Shown: positions 31,652 through 43,239 of the stretch, in pieces
Layout of the letters: every line of letters starts with the position of its first letter
Numbering within the stretch: the stretch's first letter is position 1
DNA from: Euclidia mi
Lineage: Eukaryota > Arthropoda > Insecta > Lepidoptera > Erebidae
Direction: 5' to 3'
Assembly: GCA_944739405.2 (NCBI GenBank)
Contig: OX123190.2
Coordinates: forward strand, 20,372,807 to 20,436,806
Length of the DNA stretch: 64,000 nt
Made by a program: the position numbers and the translations under genes
Notes under the pieces: model-generated
What the model was told of the DNA's origin: nothing
The model's database searches: none
What the model saw: only the letters and a program-made list of their open reading frames with translations

Positions 31652-31859
31652 TCTTAATATATAAAATCCTTGCGTTACTGACTGACTGACAGACACGCTA
31701 CAGCCGAAACTTTTGGGCGCAGGAAGCTGAAATTTGGCATGTATGTTCCTTGGGAACCGTAGGGGTGCACTAAGAAGGGATTTCCCGAAATTCCCACGGG
31801 ATCAGCCAAAACGGGTAAATTTAAAAAATAATGCAGGCGTAGCTGCTGGCGTCCTCTAG
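31652..31859 (+). mobile_element. Helitron-like element (GACTGACTGACAGAC family)
   Basis: TCTTAATATATAAAATCC ... GCGTCCTCTAG, 208 bp, between A (31651) and T (31860). The best-preserved copy in the window. Confidence 0.8.
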
Positions 31860-31919
31860 TACATAATAATATACTTATACATTTTTAAATAATATAAATA
31901 ATTATAATAATATAAATGG

Positions 31920-32155
31920 GTGCATAGGGTTCCCACCCAAAACTTAGGGTCCCAAGCCAACCTCACCTGCAAGTGGTGCACCTGCCGATCAACGGACGAG
32001 GCTCTGGCAAACAAAATATCCCGATAAGCGGCAATAGGCTCGCCACCTATTACATGGGATTAAAACACTGGCGAAAAGTGGGCGTTTAATATGCCTCTGC
32101 CTACCCCTTCGGGGAAACAGGCGTGAGTCTATGTATGTATGTATGTGTATAAATA
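31920..32155 (+). mobile_element. SINE, family A tail
   Basis: Near-identical to 20190-20410, with CACCTGCAAGTGGTGCACC, GCAATAGGCTCGCCACC and a (TATG)n tail at 32133-32154. Confidence 0.7.
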
Positions 32156-32547
32156 ATTAATAACATTTTCTTTTTTTAGTATGCGGGAATTGATAAAATC
32201 GCGGATCGTTATTTATGCGAGATGACGATTTGCAATGTCTCACAGCACTCGTCGCATGCACCATTTTTATAAATATTTTTAAGCTTATAGATAGGAACAA
32301 GAATCAACCACGCGCCAGCCTCCAAAAACATATTCCGAATTACTGAACATGGTGACAGGTAATTCGCGCTCGCTCTGCCCGCGTTTCGCCACTTGCTAGA
32401 CTGCCCCCGCACGATAGACCAGCACTGCAATTTAGACGCTTTCGTCGAACGACTGTATGGATTTAGACTATGACAATACGATGTTCTTCGTTTAAAAGTC
32501 GTATATAATGCCTATATGGCTTAACACTATACATGATGCAGATACTA

Positions 32548-32755
32548 TCTTCATAATATATAAAATCCTTGCGTTACTGACTGACTGACAGACATGCTAC
32601 AGCCGAAACTATTGGGCGCAGGAAGCTGAAATTTGGCATGTATGTTCCTAGGGGACCGTAGGGGTGCACTAAGAATGGATTTCCCAAATCTCACGGCATC
32701 GGCCAAAACGGATAAATTAAAAAAATATGCAGGCGTAGCTGCTGGCGTCCTCTAG
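32548..32755 (+). mobile_element. Helitron-like element (GACTGACTGACAGAC family)
   Basis: TCTTCATAATATATAAAATC ... GCGTCCTCTAG between A and T. Confidence 0.75.
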
Positions 32756-32842
32756 TACTAATATAATATTCTTTCTAGATCAGGTGATATAATAATTTTA
32801 TTAAGTTTCAAGGGGTTATCTAATAATACGTTCTCTAATAAT

Positions 32843-33152
32843 AATGGAATGCTTAGGTGGTTTGGACACATGGAGCGAATGAGTGAAGAAAGAATGACGA
32901 ATCAGATATATAAGGCAAATGTGTGTGGGCAAGTCGGTCGCGGCAGACCTCGGCGGACATTCGTCGACCAAATTGGAGACATCCTAAGAAACGGAAAGGT
33001 CCGAAGTACCCGAAACCGGCGAGCATATATGAAAAGAGTAATGAGTGTAGAGGAAGCGCGTGAGGTTTGTAAGGATAGAAGCAAGTGGCGTTCTGCTGTC
33101 TCTGCCTACCCCGACGGGAAAAAGGCGTGAGTATATGTATGTATGTAATAAT
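32843..33152 (+). mobile_element. RTE-type LINE 3' end fragment
   Basis: Frame reads MLRWFGHMERMSEERMTNQI, GRGRPRRTFVDQIG and EVCKDRSKWRSAVSAYPDGK, the typical C-terminal end of RTE-like ORFs, with a short (GTAT)n tail. 5'-truncated. Confidence 0.8.
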
Positions 33153-33197
33153 AATGGCCCAAGTTATACTTATTTCCCAAATTTCAGGCAAATATAA

Positions 33198-33234
33198 GGT
33201 TTAAGCGCAGGGTTGGGAACCCTGCGCTTAAACC
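33198..33234. repeat. Perfect 17-bp hairpin
   Basis: GGTTTAAGCGCAGGGTT, a GGG loop, then its exact reverse complement. No coding context. Confidence 0.85.
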
Positions 33235-33787
33235 TAATGACAGCAAGAATGACAGTGTGTGTTTCATGTTGGTTCACAGATCTGTATATTCTTTTCTCAA
33301 AGTGTTGGTTTCATGTGTGTTTGATTTATGTCTATGGTTCTTAGTAAAATATCCTTTTAGGGATGTGTAAACAAATTCTAAAGTATCGATCATATTTAAT
33401 CGATTTCATTGAATTATTTAATGGAGAAAAAAACTGCCTTTTTATCCCGATAGGCGTCGCATAAGCGACCCTGCCATATTTTGGCGTAGGAACTGTGAAA
33501 ACCCACACTTAGTACAAAGCCCAAATCTGTATTTTGTATTTCTCAAGAATGCGTTTTATATTGTATTTCTCAAGAATGCGTCAATGAAAACCGATGAGCA
33601 GAAAACAATGGAAGCTGCTTTCCAAATAACAAATTTCAAAGAAAGTGATACAGCAAGGTTTTGTAGTTTACATCCCAAACAAAGGCAGTTATATCGGCAG
33701 GAATAAATATAATTAAAGATGGCGTTTAAGCTACTAAATGTGTCTATATTGAAAGAATAATTGGTATAACTAAATCATATAAAATAC

Positions 33788-33984
33788 TATAGAACACCAG
33801 CAGCTACGTCTGCACTTGGTTTTTAATTTATCTGTTTTGACCGATCCCGTGGGTATTTCGGGAAATCCCTTCTTAGTGCACCCCTACGGTCCCCAAGGAA
33901 CATACATGCCAAATTTCACATTCCTGCGCCTAATAGTTTTGGCTGTAGCTTGTCTGTCAGTCAGTCAGTATTTATATATTAAGA
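33788..33984 (-). mobile_element. Helitron-like element (GACTGACTGACAGAC family)
   Basis: Reversed copy: GACCGATCCCGTGGGTATTT, CAGTCAGTCAGTA, TATATATTAAGA. The CTAG end has decayed to CTAT. Confidence 0.65.
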
Positions 33985-34231
33985 TTGAATATTGAGTTAG
34001 ATTCCTATCATAATAAAATTTTATTTTTGTTTCTTGTGTAGTAACTTCAGGGAATGTAACATGAAGGAAAATAAAACTCATACTTATGTATGTGTTAGAA
34101 ACAATGTTGTTTTATTAAAGATAATCAATTTCAGTACATACATTTATCAAGAATTGCTTGTACTAGATTAAGAACATAAAAATAGAATACTATTCTCATA
34201 TACTAACATTACTAACTATCATAACATTATA

Positions 34232-34354
34232 TTAATTATCGAAATTCACTTTTGCATCTACCACTAAAGCAAATTTCTTGATACTGCTGTCGGAACTAAT
34301 GGAGTCCCCATTGGGACTTGGAAGGCAATGGGCCTGCGGGGTGTGGGCAACCTT
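34232..34354 (-). CDS. Possible orphan terminal exon or gene fragment
   Basis: On the - strand, after an AG, an open frame reads VAHTPQAHCLPSPNGDSISS, then DSSIKKFALVVDAKVNFDN and TAA. About 120 bp beyond it is AATAAA (complement at about 34110). Base use is less AT-rich than the flanks and looks coding. I do not recognise the protein, no upstream exon is found, and the acceptor lacks a pyrimidine tract because a TAT microsatellite and an RTE element adjoin it. It may be a truncated gene relic. Confidence 0.25.
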   Translation of the reverse strand, partial: KVAHTPQAHCLPSPNGDSISSDSSIKKFALVVDAKVNFDN

Positions 34355-34374
34355 TACTATTATTATTATTATAT

Positions 34375-36122
34375 ATTTAACCGCATACTCCTTACCAGAA
34401 GAATCCCGAACCAATGGATACTGAGTATCATCACTCCAGTTTTCAAAGGCAAGGGTTCGGTACAGGAGTGCAGTAGCTACCGTGGTATTAAGGTTATGTC
34501 CCATACCCTAAAGCTCTTTGAGCGAATCATCGACTCCCGGATCCGACAGGAGATCACAGTCTCGGAATGTCAATATGGGTTTCGCCCTGGTCACGGAACC
34601 ATGGACCCAATTTTCACCCTCAGGATCGTCATGGAGCGGTACAGATCGAAGAACACGCCTCTGCATCTTCTGTTTCTAGATATGCAGAAGGCTTTCAACT
34701 GTGTGCCGCGACAGATGATCTGGTGGGCTCTAAGATCCAACGGTGTACCAGAAGCATATATTGACATCATCCGAGACATGTACCTAAATTCCGATTCCGT
34801 AGTTCGGACTGCTGTTGGCGACACAAAAACCTTTCCCATCACCGTCGGGGTCCACCAGGGTTCCGTCCTCAGTCCGTACCTATTCAGTGTGATATTAGAC
34901 GTACTGTCAGACAGCATCAGAGACTCGCATGAGCAGCCCCCGTGACTGCTCATGTATGCTGATGATATCGCGCTGGCGGATGCAGACAGGGGACGCTTGG
35001 TGCGGCGTGTGAATGCGTTGAAGGAGTCGCTTGAGAACGGTCTGAAAATAAACGTGGTGAAGACCGAGACTTGGCTGCAACAGTACAAATCCCGTGTCAA
35101 TTCGTATAGGCGGAGACATTGCCGAGCAAAAGGACCTGGTCAAGTACCTGGGATCAGTACTGCACGCATCTGGTGACATCGAATCGGAACATCAGAGAGT
35201 GGACTGGCATCAAGTCTGTGGAAGAACTGTTCCGACAACTGCAATGAACAGAGAAAAGTTCAAAAAACTGACCGCCGACCTTCAGTAATGGAGAGGCACA
35301 TCAAGAAGAAGAAGAAGGTGACATCGATTGCGACGTCAAGGAACGCATTTCGGCAGCCTGGGCTAAATGGCATGAGGTGAACGGTGTCATTTGTGACCCC
35401 AAAATGCCGGTTAAGCTCAAAGGACAGGTCTATAAATCCATCATTAGACCTGTCCTGTTATATGGCAGTGAGACGTGGCCTGTGCTTGAGCGACACAAGC
35501 AGAGTCTGCGTGTCATGGAGATGAACATGCAGCGCTGGATGTGTGGTGTCACGCGGAAGGACCGCATTAGGAACGCCCGCATCCGGGGTAGCCTTCATGT
35601 CCATGACATTGCTGACAAACTGCAAGAGTGCCGTCTACGCTGGTATGGCCACGTCTTACGACAACTTACAACCGGCATCTTACGTGGGTAACAAAACTTA
35701 AAGTTTACTAGTGGAAGATTAATAAAACGTTAGTTTTGCAAACATGAAAAATATATGTAATCCGGTTACCATGCTTTTTGACTAAACAGTGACATTCTAC
35801 ATTCAAAATTAAAAATCATAGTATAAAAGCACCACGAAGGTAAAAACATATCAGCCTAGAATACAAAGAGATTTCATATCGCTACGTCAACAACAAATGT
35901 CTTGCCATGCTACCTCCGCCGGGCCCCGGTAAACGGGGCAGGCCAAAGAAATGCTGGCTTGACGTCGTAAGGGATGATATGCGTGCCAACCAACTAACCA
36001 CCAGGGATGCTGAAGACCGTACGAAGTGGAGGAGACACAGCCAGAAAGCGGACCCCGGGCTCCAATGCGTGGGATTTGGAGCGCAACCGGGACAGAGCTA
36101 GGATGATGATGATGATGATGAT
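34375..36122 (+). mobile_element. RTE-type LINE, 5'-truncated, with insertions
   Basis: RT frames: SSYRGIKVMSHTLKLFERII, QYGFRPGHGTMDP, LDMQKAFNCVPRQMIWWALR and HQGSVLSPYLFSV, then a frameshift and YADDIALADADRGRL. Further on: YKSIIRPVLLYGSETWPV and RRGRPKK-like GKRGRPKKCWLDVVRDDM, ending in a (GAT)n tail at about 36100-36122, typical of RTE. Broken by a 134-bp insert at 35183-35316 and another stretch at about 35699-35882. Confidence 0.85.
35183..35316 (+). mobile_element. 134-bp retroposed fragment with 11-bp target duplication
   Basis: GGTGACATCGA flanks it exactly (35172-35182 and 35317-35327), and removing it rejoins the RTE frame. It ends in an (AAG)n-like tail. The inserted frame reads REKFKKLTADLQ before a stop, which looks like the end of another transposon transcript. 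Confidence 0.75.
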
Positions 36123-36893
36123 CCGATCGACACGCAAAGGCTGCGCTGTTAAATGTATTAGCTTTTTTTAAAGATAAGAATTTCCAAGTGAAGAGTCAAA
36201 TGAGGAACGACCATCCTTCAATGAAATATAAACATTAAATAGCAATGTCCGTATTGCTGGGTGGTTCGTTTCGTTCTTTAACGGGAACGCTGAGGCACAA
36301 ACAATGGTCTCACAGTCATTTCGTTATTGGTTATTGTATTATTGCACTTGAATAATTCCTATTTTTTTTAATCGATCTAAGTAAATAAATGGCTGAATCA
36401 CAGGGCAGAATAAGCACACAGATTCTTTGCGTCTGTATATATATAAAGCCTACTTTTACTCGAGTTGTAAATCAAATCTCCAAACCATTTTAGACGATTA
36501 TAATAATTATTTTAAAAGTTATATCAAATTTTATTTATTTGGTCACACTGGTATTTTTTTGGTATTAGTAACATTGTGCTTTTTGCTCTTGGTGTTTCAT
36601 TTTCGGGTCCGGCAGTCTTGGTTGGTTGATTCATAATCTAGTTGAAACTTATACTTTATAGTTGAAGCACACGGTGGTAAAGCGATTCAAGTATTGTGTT
36701 TTACGGTGGACTGTTTGTTATTTTTGATGTGATGTGATAGTGTTTATCAGGATAATAATAATACGCTTACATCTGCGTCAAAATGTTACTACATGCATAT
36801 TTATAATTTAGTAGCTACTATTTACGTAAGGTTATTGGATTGTAATGATACCAGCAAGGACATAGTTTGTGTGCAGTAATATCGGTCGGCGAT
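36123..36893 (+). promoter_or_regulatory. 5' flank of the Met-like gene
   Basis: No repeat recognised. A TATATATAAAG at about 36437 could be a core promoter, giving a roughly 430-nt leader, but other starts or a spliced leader are equally possible. An in-frame TGA at 36846-36848 closes the frame before the start codon. Confidence 0.3.
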
Positions 36894-38480
36894 ATGACGT
36901 CGCCGGGTGGAGCGAGTACTCATCTCGGAATGCATTCGTCTATTACGACTCAAATCGGGCTCACTGCACCGACCACTGAATTTGGTTTAACGTTGGGTGT
37001 GCCACCACCGGCAATGAGTTATGACCTTCAAGCAACTAATAGCGGGGATTCTTCCTCTGAATCCCATTCTCCTGGAATGCCTACTGCAAAAGCCAGCGAC
37101 CGAGAATCCCGCATCAAAGCAGAAAAACAACGCAGGAGCCAATACAATTCGCAAATCAGTCTCATGATGTCTCTGTTGTCAGATATTGTGCATTCGCAAC
37201 GCAAAGTTGATAAGACTAGCGTATTGAGACTGGCAGCCAATAAACTCCGAAATGAGCATGTCTTCGGCGATACGATCAAATGTGGACATATAGAGACATG
37301 GTCACCGTCCTTTATGAAGTTTTTCGATCTCTTTGGCGGTATTATGTTCGGTGTAACATGCCGTGGACGTATATTTATTGTGTCGCCTAATGTGCAAGAA
37401 AAATTGGGATACTGTCATATTGATCTCTTAGGACAAGACTTTTACAACTATATTCATCCGGAGGATGTCGAGATCCTGCGCCATCATATTTACCCACAAG
37501 AGCTGCAATCTAGTTGTGATGATCGACTCTTTGAGCAACATCACAATTTTCACATTCGTATCATGCGTGCAGGTGCTCGTTCAGATCCAGCTAGATATGA
37601 AAGATGTCGCATTGATGGCAACCTTAGGCGATCTGATAGAGCCACTTCAAATGGAGTACAGGATGAGCAAATCATAAGAAGACAGAGAGTTCGGACAAAT
37701 AGAACATTTTCATCAAGTGGGAATGATTTTGTCTTTATTGGTATGATTCATGTTCTATCAACTGCTATGCCAGCTCGTATCTTACCACCAACTGCTTACT
37801 CTGAATACTGGACAAGGCATTTGATAGATGGTCGCATAGTACAATGTGACCAGAGCATATCCTTGGCCATAGGCTATATGACAGAGGAGGTGACAGGCAC
37901 TTCAGCATTTGTATTTATGCACAAAGAGGATGTGCGTTGGGTAATATGTGTTTTGAGGCAGATGTATGATGAAAGCAGAGAATTTGGTGAATCATACTAC
38001 AGACTGATGTCACGATCTGGACATTTTACCTACATGAGAACTCGAGGATTCCTTGAAATTGACAGAACAACGAAAAAGGTTCAGAGCTTTGTATGTGTTA
38101 ATAGTGTTATTGGTGAAGATTATGGCCGTCGAATGATGGAGGAAATGAAGCGGAAATATTCAGTCATTATAGATATAGAGAAGCAGCAGAACGATGTTGC
38201 TCCTGTCGATGATGCACCAGTAGAACATCCCAAGCGCTTGGAGCGTATAGTAATGCATCTAGTTGAGCCATCAGTGAATGAGAATCAGAATATTGATGAC
38301 CTGAAACTGGTAGCACCATCCAAAGAAAATATAATTTCTGCCATTCAAAACAGTGAAAAGGTTGTACAGGAAACAGGGGTGCGTTTTGATTCTAGAAAAC
38401 GAAGAAAAGTTGACTGTGATGATAATAGTGAATATTTAAAAAGACACAGTGGATTACAAGATGTCAAAATTGATCTGTAA
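36894..38480 (+). CDS. Met: Methoprene-tolerant-type bHLH-PAS juvenile hormone receptor, intronless
   Basis: Transcription factor that binds juvenile hormone in its PAS-B pocket and, with a SRC/Taiman partner, turns on Kr-h1 and other genes. 528 aa from the first in-frame ATG (an in-frame stop lies 45 bp upstream). bHLH about 70-123 (SRIKAEKQRRSQYNSQ, then VDKTSVLRLAANKLR), PAS-A about 138-245 (GRIFIVSPNVQEKLGY; then IRIMRAGARSDPARYE, a stretch typical of Met/Gce), PAS-B about 305-415 (HLIDGRIVQCDQSISLAIGY, SAFVFMHKEDVRW, SFVCVNSVIGEDYG). A basic SRKRRKV near the C-terminus is a likely nuclear signal. Lepidoptera have two Met genes; the short length and lack of introns suggest the Met1 paralogue, but this is inference. 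The closest alternative is another bHLH-PAS partner (cycle, ARNT), which lacks the AGARSDP motif. ATTAAA about 100 bp after the stop may be the poly(A) signal. Confidence 0.85.
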   Translation: MTSPGGASTHLGMHSSITTQIGLTAPTTEFGLTLGVPPPAMSYDLQATNSGDSSSESHSPGMPTAKASDRESRIKAEKQRRSQYNSQISLMMSLLSDIVHSQRKVDKTSVLRLAANKLRNEHVFGDTIKCGHIETWSPSFMKFFDLFGGIMFGVTCRGRIFIVSPNVQEKLGYCHIDLLGQDFYNYIHPEDVEILRHHIYPQELQSSCDDRLFEQHHNFHIRIMRAGARSDPARYERCRIDGNLRRSDRATSNGVQDEQIIRRQRVRTNRTFSSSGNDFVFIGMIHVLSTAMPARILPPTAYSEYWTRHLIDGRIVQCDQSISLAIGYMTEEVTGTSAFVFMHKEDVRWVICVLRQMYDESREFGESYYRLMSRSGHFTYMRTRGFLEIDRTTKKVQSFVCVNSVIGEDYGRRMMEEMKRKYSVIIDIEKQQNDVAPVDDAPVEHPKRLERIVMHLVEPSVNENQNIDDLKLVAPSKENIISAIQNSEKVVQETGVRFDSRKRRKVDCDDNSEYLKRHSGLQDVKIDL

Positions 38481-39890
38481 TATGTTGTTAAGCTTTGTGA
38501 TGTCTGTTCCTAAGATTGTTAGATAAGATTTCAAAACAGTTAATGTTACGTAAGTAGATGGTATATTTGACCAAATATTAAAGAATCAAACATTGATAGT
38601 GTAAGTGGCACTTGAAGCAGTGGACTGAGCGCATCGGGTAAGTCCCACTGTGTGGGCAAATGATTAATTACTTGAAATTAGTATATAAAATGTTGAATGT
38701 TTAAGACTGTTGCCCCACTTGGTGTTTGGCAAACATCATTTAAATTTAAACACAAAATTTAGATGTGTTGTTTATGCCAATGAATCCCTACATTCTAAAA
38801 ATCATTGGCATGAAATGTATTGTGTCTAAGTGTATACAGGTGTATCACAGGTACTTCTTGTACTTAATGAAATTTCATTTGTTATTGACTGTGCTTTTGA
38901 CAATCAAGTAAAATTCCTAAATTTCTTAGTAATGTACTGTTGTGTATCAGATTTGGGGATGTAGTATAAAATTTAATTCAATTCATTTTGCAATAGATTC
39001 ATAATTATGTATGTAGTGTATAATGTCACTTGTTCGTCAGGTTTTAATGTCTGCAAAAATTAAGGCAAAGCTCTAGGAGGGACCATGGTGGTATGAAGCT
39101 CAATTGTATCTTGTTTATAATATTCTACTGTATGTAAAATATTCTATGTAATTATCTGTACTGATTCAATTATAAAAATCAAAATTAAAATTACTATTTT
39201 AAATTCTCTAAGATGTTGAACTTCCACAATGACCAAATTTGCATTTGATAGAAAAAAACATTAACTAATTTTGGAAATTGAAGTGGTAATGTGTGGCGTA
39301 TTTATATATTATAAATATTTATACATAGTAGTTGTATGTTATTTATTCCTAGATTTAAAATATATAGTTTTTGCCATTGGTTGGTTGGTTCTTCGCAACG
39401 GATTTATGGAAAACTGATGACAAAATTATTGGTGTCTAAAATATTTGATATAATAATAAGTAGTAAGATATAAATGTCTTGTGTAATTACTTATTTGTCA
39501 TTCATAAAGACAATAATTATTTCGCATTAAGTAGATTCTCAAAGATCGTTTTTGATGAGAAGCCAATTGAGAAAATCTTTATAGGTATGCGGTAAAAAAA
39601 GTAAGTTGCTGCAAAGGGTCTTTGGAATTGTAAACAGAATTTAATAACAAACATGCACAACGTCATTATCTAATAGTATTAAGTCATTTTGTTCAGACAA
39701 ATGACATCAAGATTAGGGATCCGATTCCAACTTTGCTAGGTTTTACGACGTATTATTTTGTTTATATGCCGGCGACCTCGGTGCAATGCGCCATTTCATT
39801 CGCCGATTCCTTGACAACGAGCACGAATGAATAAATGAATAAATAATTTTGAATTAAATTTTATTTTAACTACTTAATTTGATTTGATTT
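38481..39890 (+). other. 3' UTR of Met-like gene and intergenic
   Basis: AT-rich, no repeat or exon recognised. ATTAAA at 38577-38582 is the first plausible poly(A) signal; others further on would give a longer UTR. Confidence 0.4.
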
Positions 39891-39907
39891 TCTTTATTTT
39901 TTGATTT

Positions 39908-40120
39908 AAAAGAAAAGACAACTCCCGCATTAGGACTAAATCCTGTGTCGCGGGGGACTTTACAAACATGCAACTAACGGACACAATGAACACCCAGACT
40001 CGAAACAACAATTTGTGAATTACACAAAGTGTTGCCTCGTGTGGGGATCGAGCCCACAACACTAGGCGTAGTGTCAAGCGGTGAGGCGGCCGCTTTAACC
40101 ACTACGCCAACCGTGCAGTC
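39908..40120 (-). mobile_element. tRNA-headed SINE, family B
   Basis: Reversed copy: CCGCGGGGGACTTTAC-like tail region, B box GGGGATCGAGCCCACAAC, A box AACCACTACGCCAACCGTG. Confidence 0.75.
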
Positions 40121-40900
40121 GAATTACTTAAGGCAAAAATTAAAGGACGTATCAAAAGTTGTCGAAAAGCTTGGAATAGCATAGAATAGAATAGCTTGAA
40201 AAGCTATGGATAAGTATCAAGAAAATGTTGTTCTAAATAGTGTGGTCTTGATTCTTGGTCGATCTCATTGCCAGTATGTGCCAAATTACATATTTTTCAG
40301 TTTTATAGTCGAAATTTGGTAATGAGCCAGCAATGTATTGGTAGCTATATTATAGGTGATAAAAATATTTATTTATACATATTGGCACTAAAGAATACTG
40401 CTGGTAAAAAAGTAACGAATCACGGAATTAGTAATTGACAATTTAAACGTTATTGTGTGTCATGTTTTGACAATAAACGGCAATTTCTTTCTCGGAACAA
40501 GATATACCTAAAAGGTAATTCGCAAATTAAATTTTGCCGTTCCTCATACTTCTATTCCTTCACTATTTAGAGCAACGCCTCTAAAGTAGACATCGATTGT
40601 TATCTGAGAAAATGATTATCTATTGATCCGTATATTTTAGTAACAGCTAAAGCCCATCTAGGCCTTTATTTAAAAGAAAATTGTCAGAGCAATTGGTCTG
40701 TAAATTAAAATAACATGGTTCATTTTATTTTATTAAAAACGTCTGAAACTTCAGGGAAGGAAATATATGCGTATGCCTCAGCAATTTGATGCTCACATAA
40801 AAGAAAATTTTGAAAAATATAACAACAGTTATCATTAAAATCTTAGACAGAAATTACCTCTAAAGAAACCGAAACTAGTCTAAACTATAGATAATCGCTT
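40121..40900. other. Intergenic, nothing recognised
   Basis: AT-rich, no open frame of note and no repeat that I can name. Confidence 0.35.
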
Positions 40901-40904
40901 ATTA

Positions 40905-41040
40905 TATCGCCGATATCCCTTCGGATTCCGGAGATCAGACTGGCAGTCTCTCTGTGGATAAGCTAATATTCAGCCAAATCCGGTTAGACTAGTAAGCGGA
41001 CCCCAAGTTGAAACTGGGAAAACGGTAGGAGGATGATGAT
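40905..41040 (+). repeat. SINE family C, 3' part
   Basis: GAGATCAGACTGGCAGTCTC and GTGGATAAGCTAATATTCAG match the 3' half of the SINE at 43240-43555; ends in ATGATGATTAAC. Confidence 0.6.
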
Positions 41041-43235
41041 TAACAAAACTCAATCTTTGTTGTAAGTTAAGTGTATAATAATAAAAAATACTGAATGAAA
41101 CGAAATGTCACCTAAACGTTTATCTTTAACCTGTCGTATCTAGGGACATAAATGAACAAAAACGATGTCCTGTTCAAGTATCGGAATGTGATAGTGTTTC
41201 AGTTTGTGGTTCTGATTAGATACAGATTAATATCTATTACGATCACAGAAATATTGCAGTTGCCTCCTTATTGCAAAATGACAACTATATTACAGTAGAA
41301 CTGTTGTATATTAGAACATCAGTCGGGAATAATAGCAGCGGAGACACCACCATGATAACCTTCCAATACGGCGCTTAAATATCTAATCCAGAATCAGCGC
41401 AAATAGTAGTAGGAGTGGACAGACTGTGGTAGTAGTATGGAAAACGGCTTCTATGTATAATAAAATTAAGGTATTGTGGTATTATCGCTACTGACCTAGG
41501 AGTACCTTTGTATATTTTGTGATTAATGTTATCCATGCTTATTTAAGTTCGTAAGTTCGTTTGATACTTTTTCACTATTTAAGTACTAAAGCCATTTAGA
41601 TATAGACATTTATATTATATGTATATCCTAAATTAGGAACATGTACAGCGATCTCTTCATTGGCGTGTTTTAAAAATCTAAGTCTGATTTTTACAAGTAG
41701 GTAGCTAGGTTACTATACCATTTTGCATATTTAATAGTTTTTGCATATTTTCATTAATCAACCCAATACTTACCTACGCGGTTATAATATATATCCATAT
41801 GAATATTAAATACATACACGTATTTGATGAAACGTAAACTACGGTACCTAATAAGGTTTCAGATTCAAGAAGACATGTCAGAGGTTGATAAGAATGTTTG
41901 GTTGTTAACATATGGTATTAGCTGAACTCTTTTCTCAACGTCTTTAACTTATAATAATTCAATTAATTTGCTAAGCTATAATAGCGCCACATTATTTTAT
42001 GAAGAACTTCAAAATATCGTTGACTCCCTATACCAAAACTTACAGGGTACCTAATTATAAAATTAGTGAAGCCATATCAAAATAAAATGAAGTTGTATTG
42101 GCTCATTTTTGTCATATATTATCATGACAATATTATGTTGACTTTACCCAAAGATAACATTATTTTGTTTAATTAATATTAATACTTTGCGCCAGCTTTT
42201 TCATGGACATAAAATATATGTTAAAAAATAAATAAATATTTTTAAACATATTAGAGTGAACTGCCGGGTTCCTAGGAAGTCTGCTATTGTATTAATAATA
42301 TAGTAAATGCTATGTTATGTATAATTTGCGAGTTTTGTGTTTGCTTGTCAGAATGATAATTAAATAAGTAGAATACAGTCGTGAGTACCTTATTTAGTGA
42401 TATTTTCTGTTATCTGTTATAGGAAATAAACGAATAGCAGACTTGTCAATGGCCGGGTGTTCACTCTAGTCGATAGTTAATGAATGGCTATAAGGGTTGT
42501 GACATACTAGATAGAATGTTATTCGGAATATGAGTGAAGCCATATTGTACGAAACGAATTATTCAAATGTAAGTTATGTTAAGGGCAATATAGGATGTTT
42601 TCGTCTGTGCTGTTGATCTGAATATGGCATCCCGTAATATGTTATGTTACATATTATTATTATCGGATAGTTACTTTAATTGTAAATATTTGTATTGATG
42701 ATGCATAACAAATTTAGAAGATAAAGATTATCTTTTGTAAATTGACACTTCATTCTTTGCACTCAATGAAACATTTTATCTTGAACAAAATTTTGTGGAG
42801 GGGTGTAGTTTACACTGGATAATCTCCTTACTTGTTTTGGTGTACGAAAGAATTACATGTTACATTGATATTACTTGATGTAATAAAAAATAAATTTTAA
42901 AATGTGTTTTTCATTTTCTTCACCTTCCTGTTGATCACAAAATTCGTCGCGCAGTTGAAAATGTGTTATTCAAGTACGATATTAGTTTTGTGGTCAATCG
43001 ATGTTCCAATGCAGAATATCGATATATTACCGATATTCGATATATCGATAATATATCATAAAAACGAGATACATATTTGACATAAGCTCTATACAAAATA
43101 TGTCATACATGTATCTCAATTCTCTAGTAGCCGAATCCATGGATATATCACATATTGGGGCGAGCCGTAAAACGTGGGGTGTATGCTCAAATATATTAGT
43201 CTATTACTAGAGAATGTCCGCAAGAAAAAAAGACA
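41041..43235. other. Intergenic, nothing recognised
   Basis: 2.2 kb of AT-rich sequence without an exon or clear element. Around 43010-43060 is a run of CGATAT/ATATCG words that is self-complementary. Confidence 0.35.
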
Positions 43236-43239
43236 GCGA

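Noticed and set aside
36867..36893. Upstream extension of the Met-like frame
   Set aside because: It begins with TTG and has no ATG; the first in-frame ATG after the stop at 36846 is at 36894.
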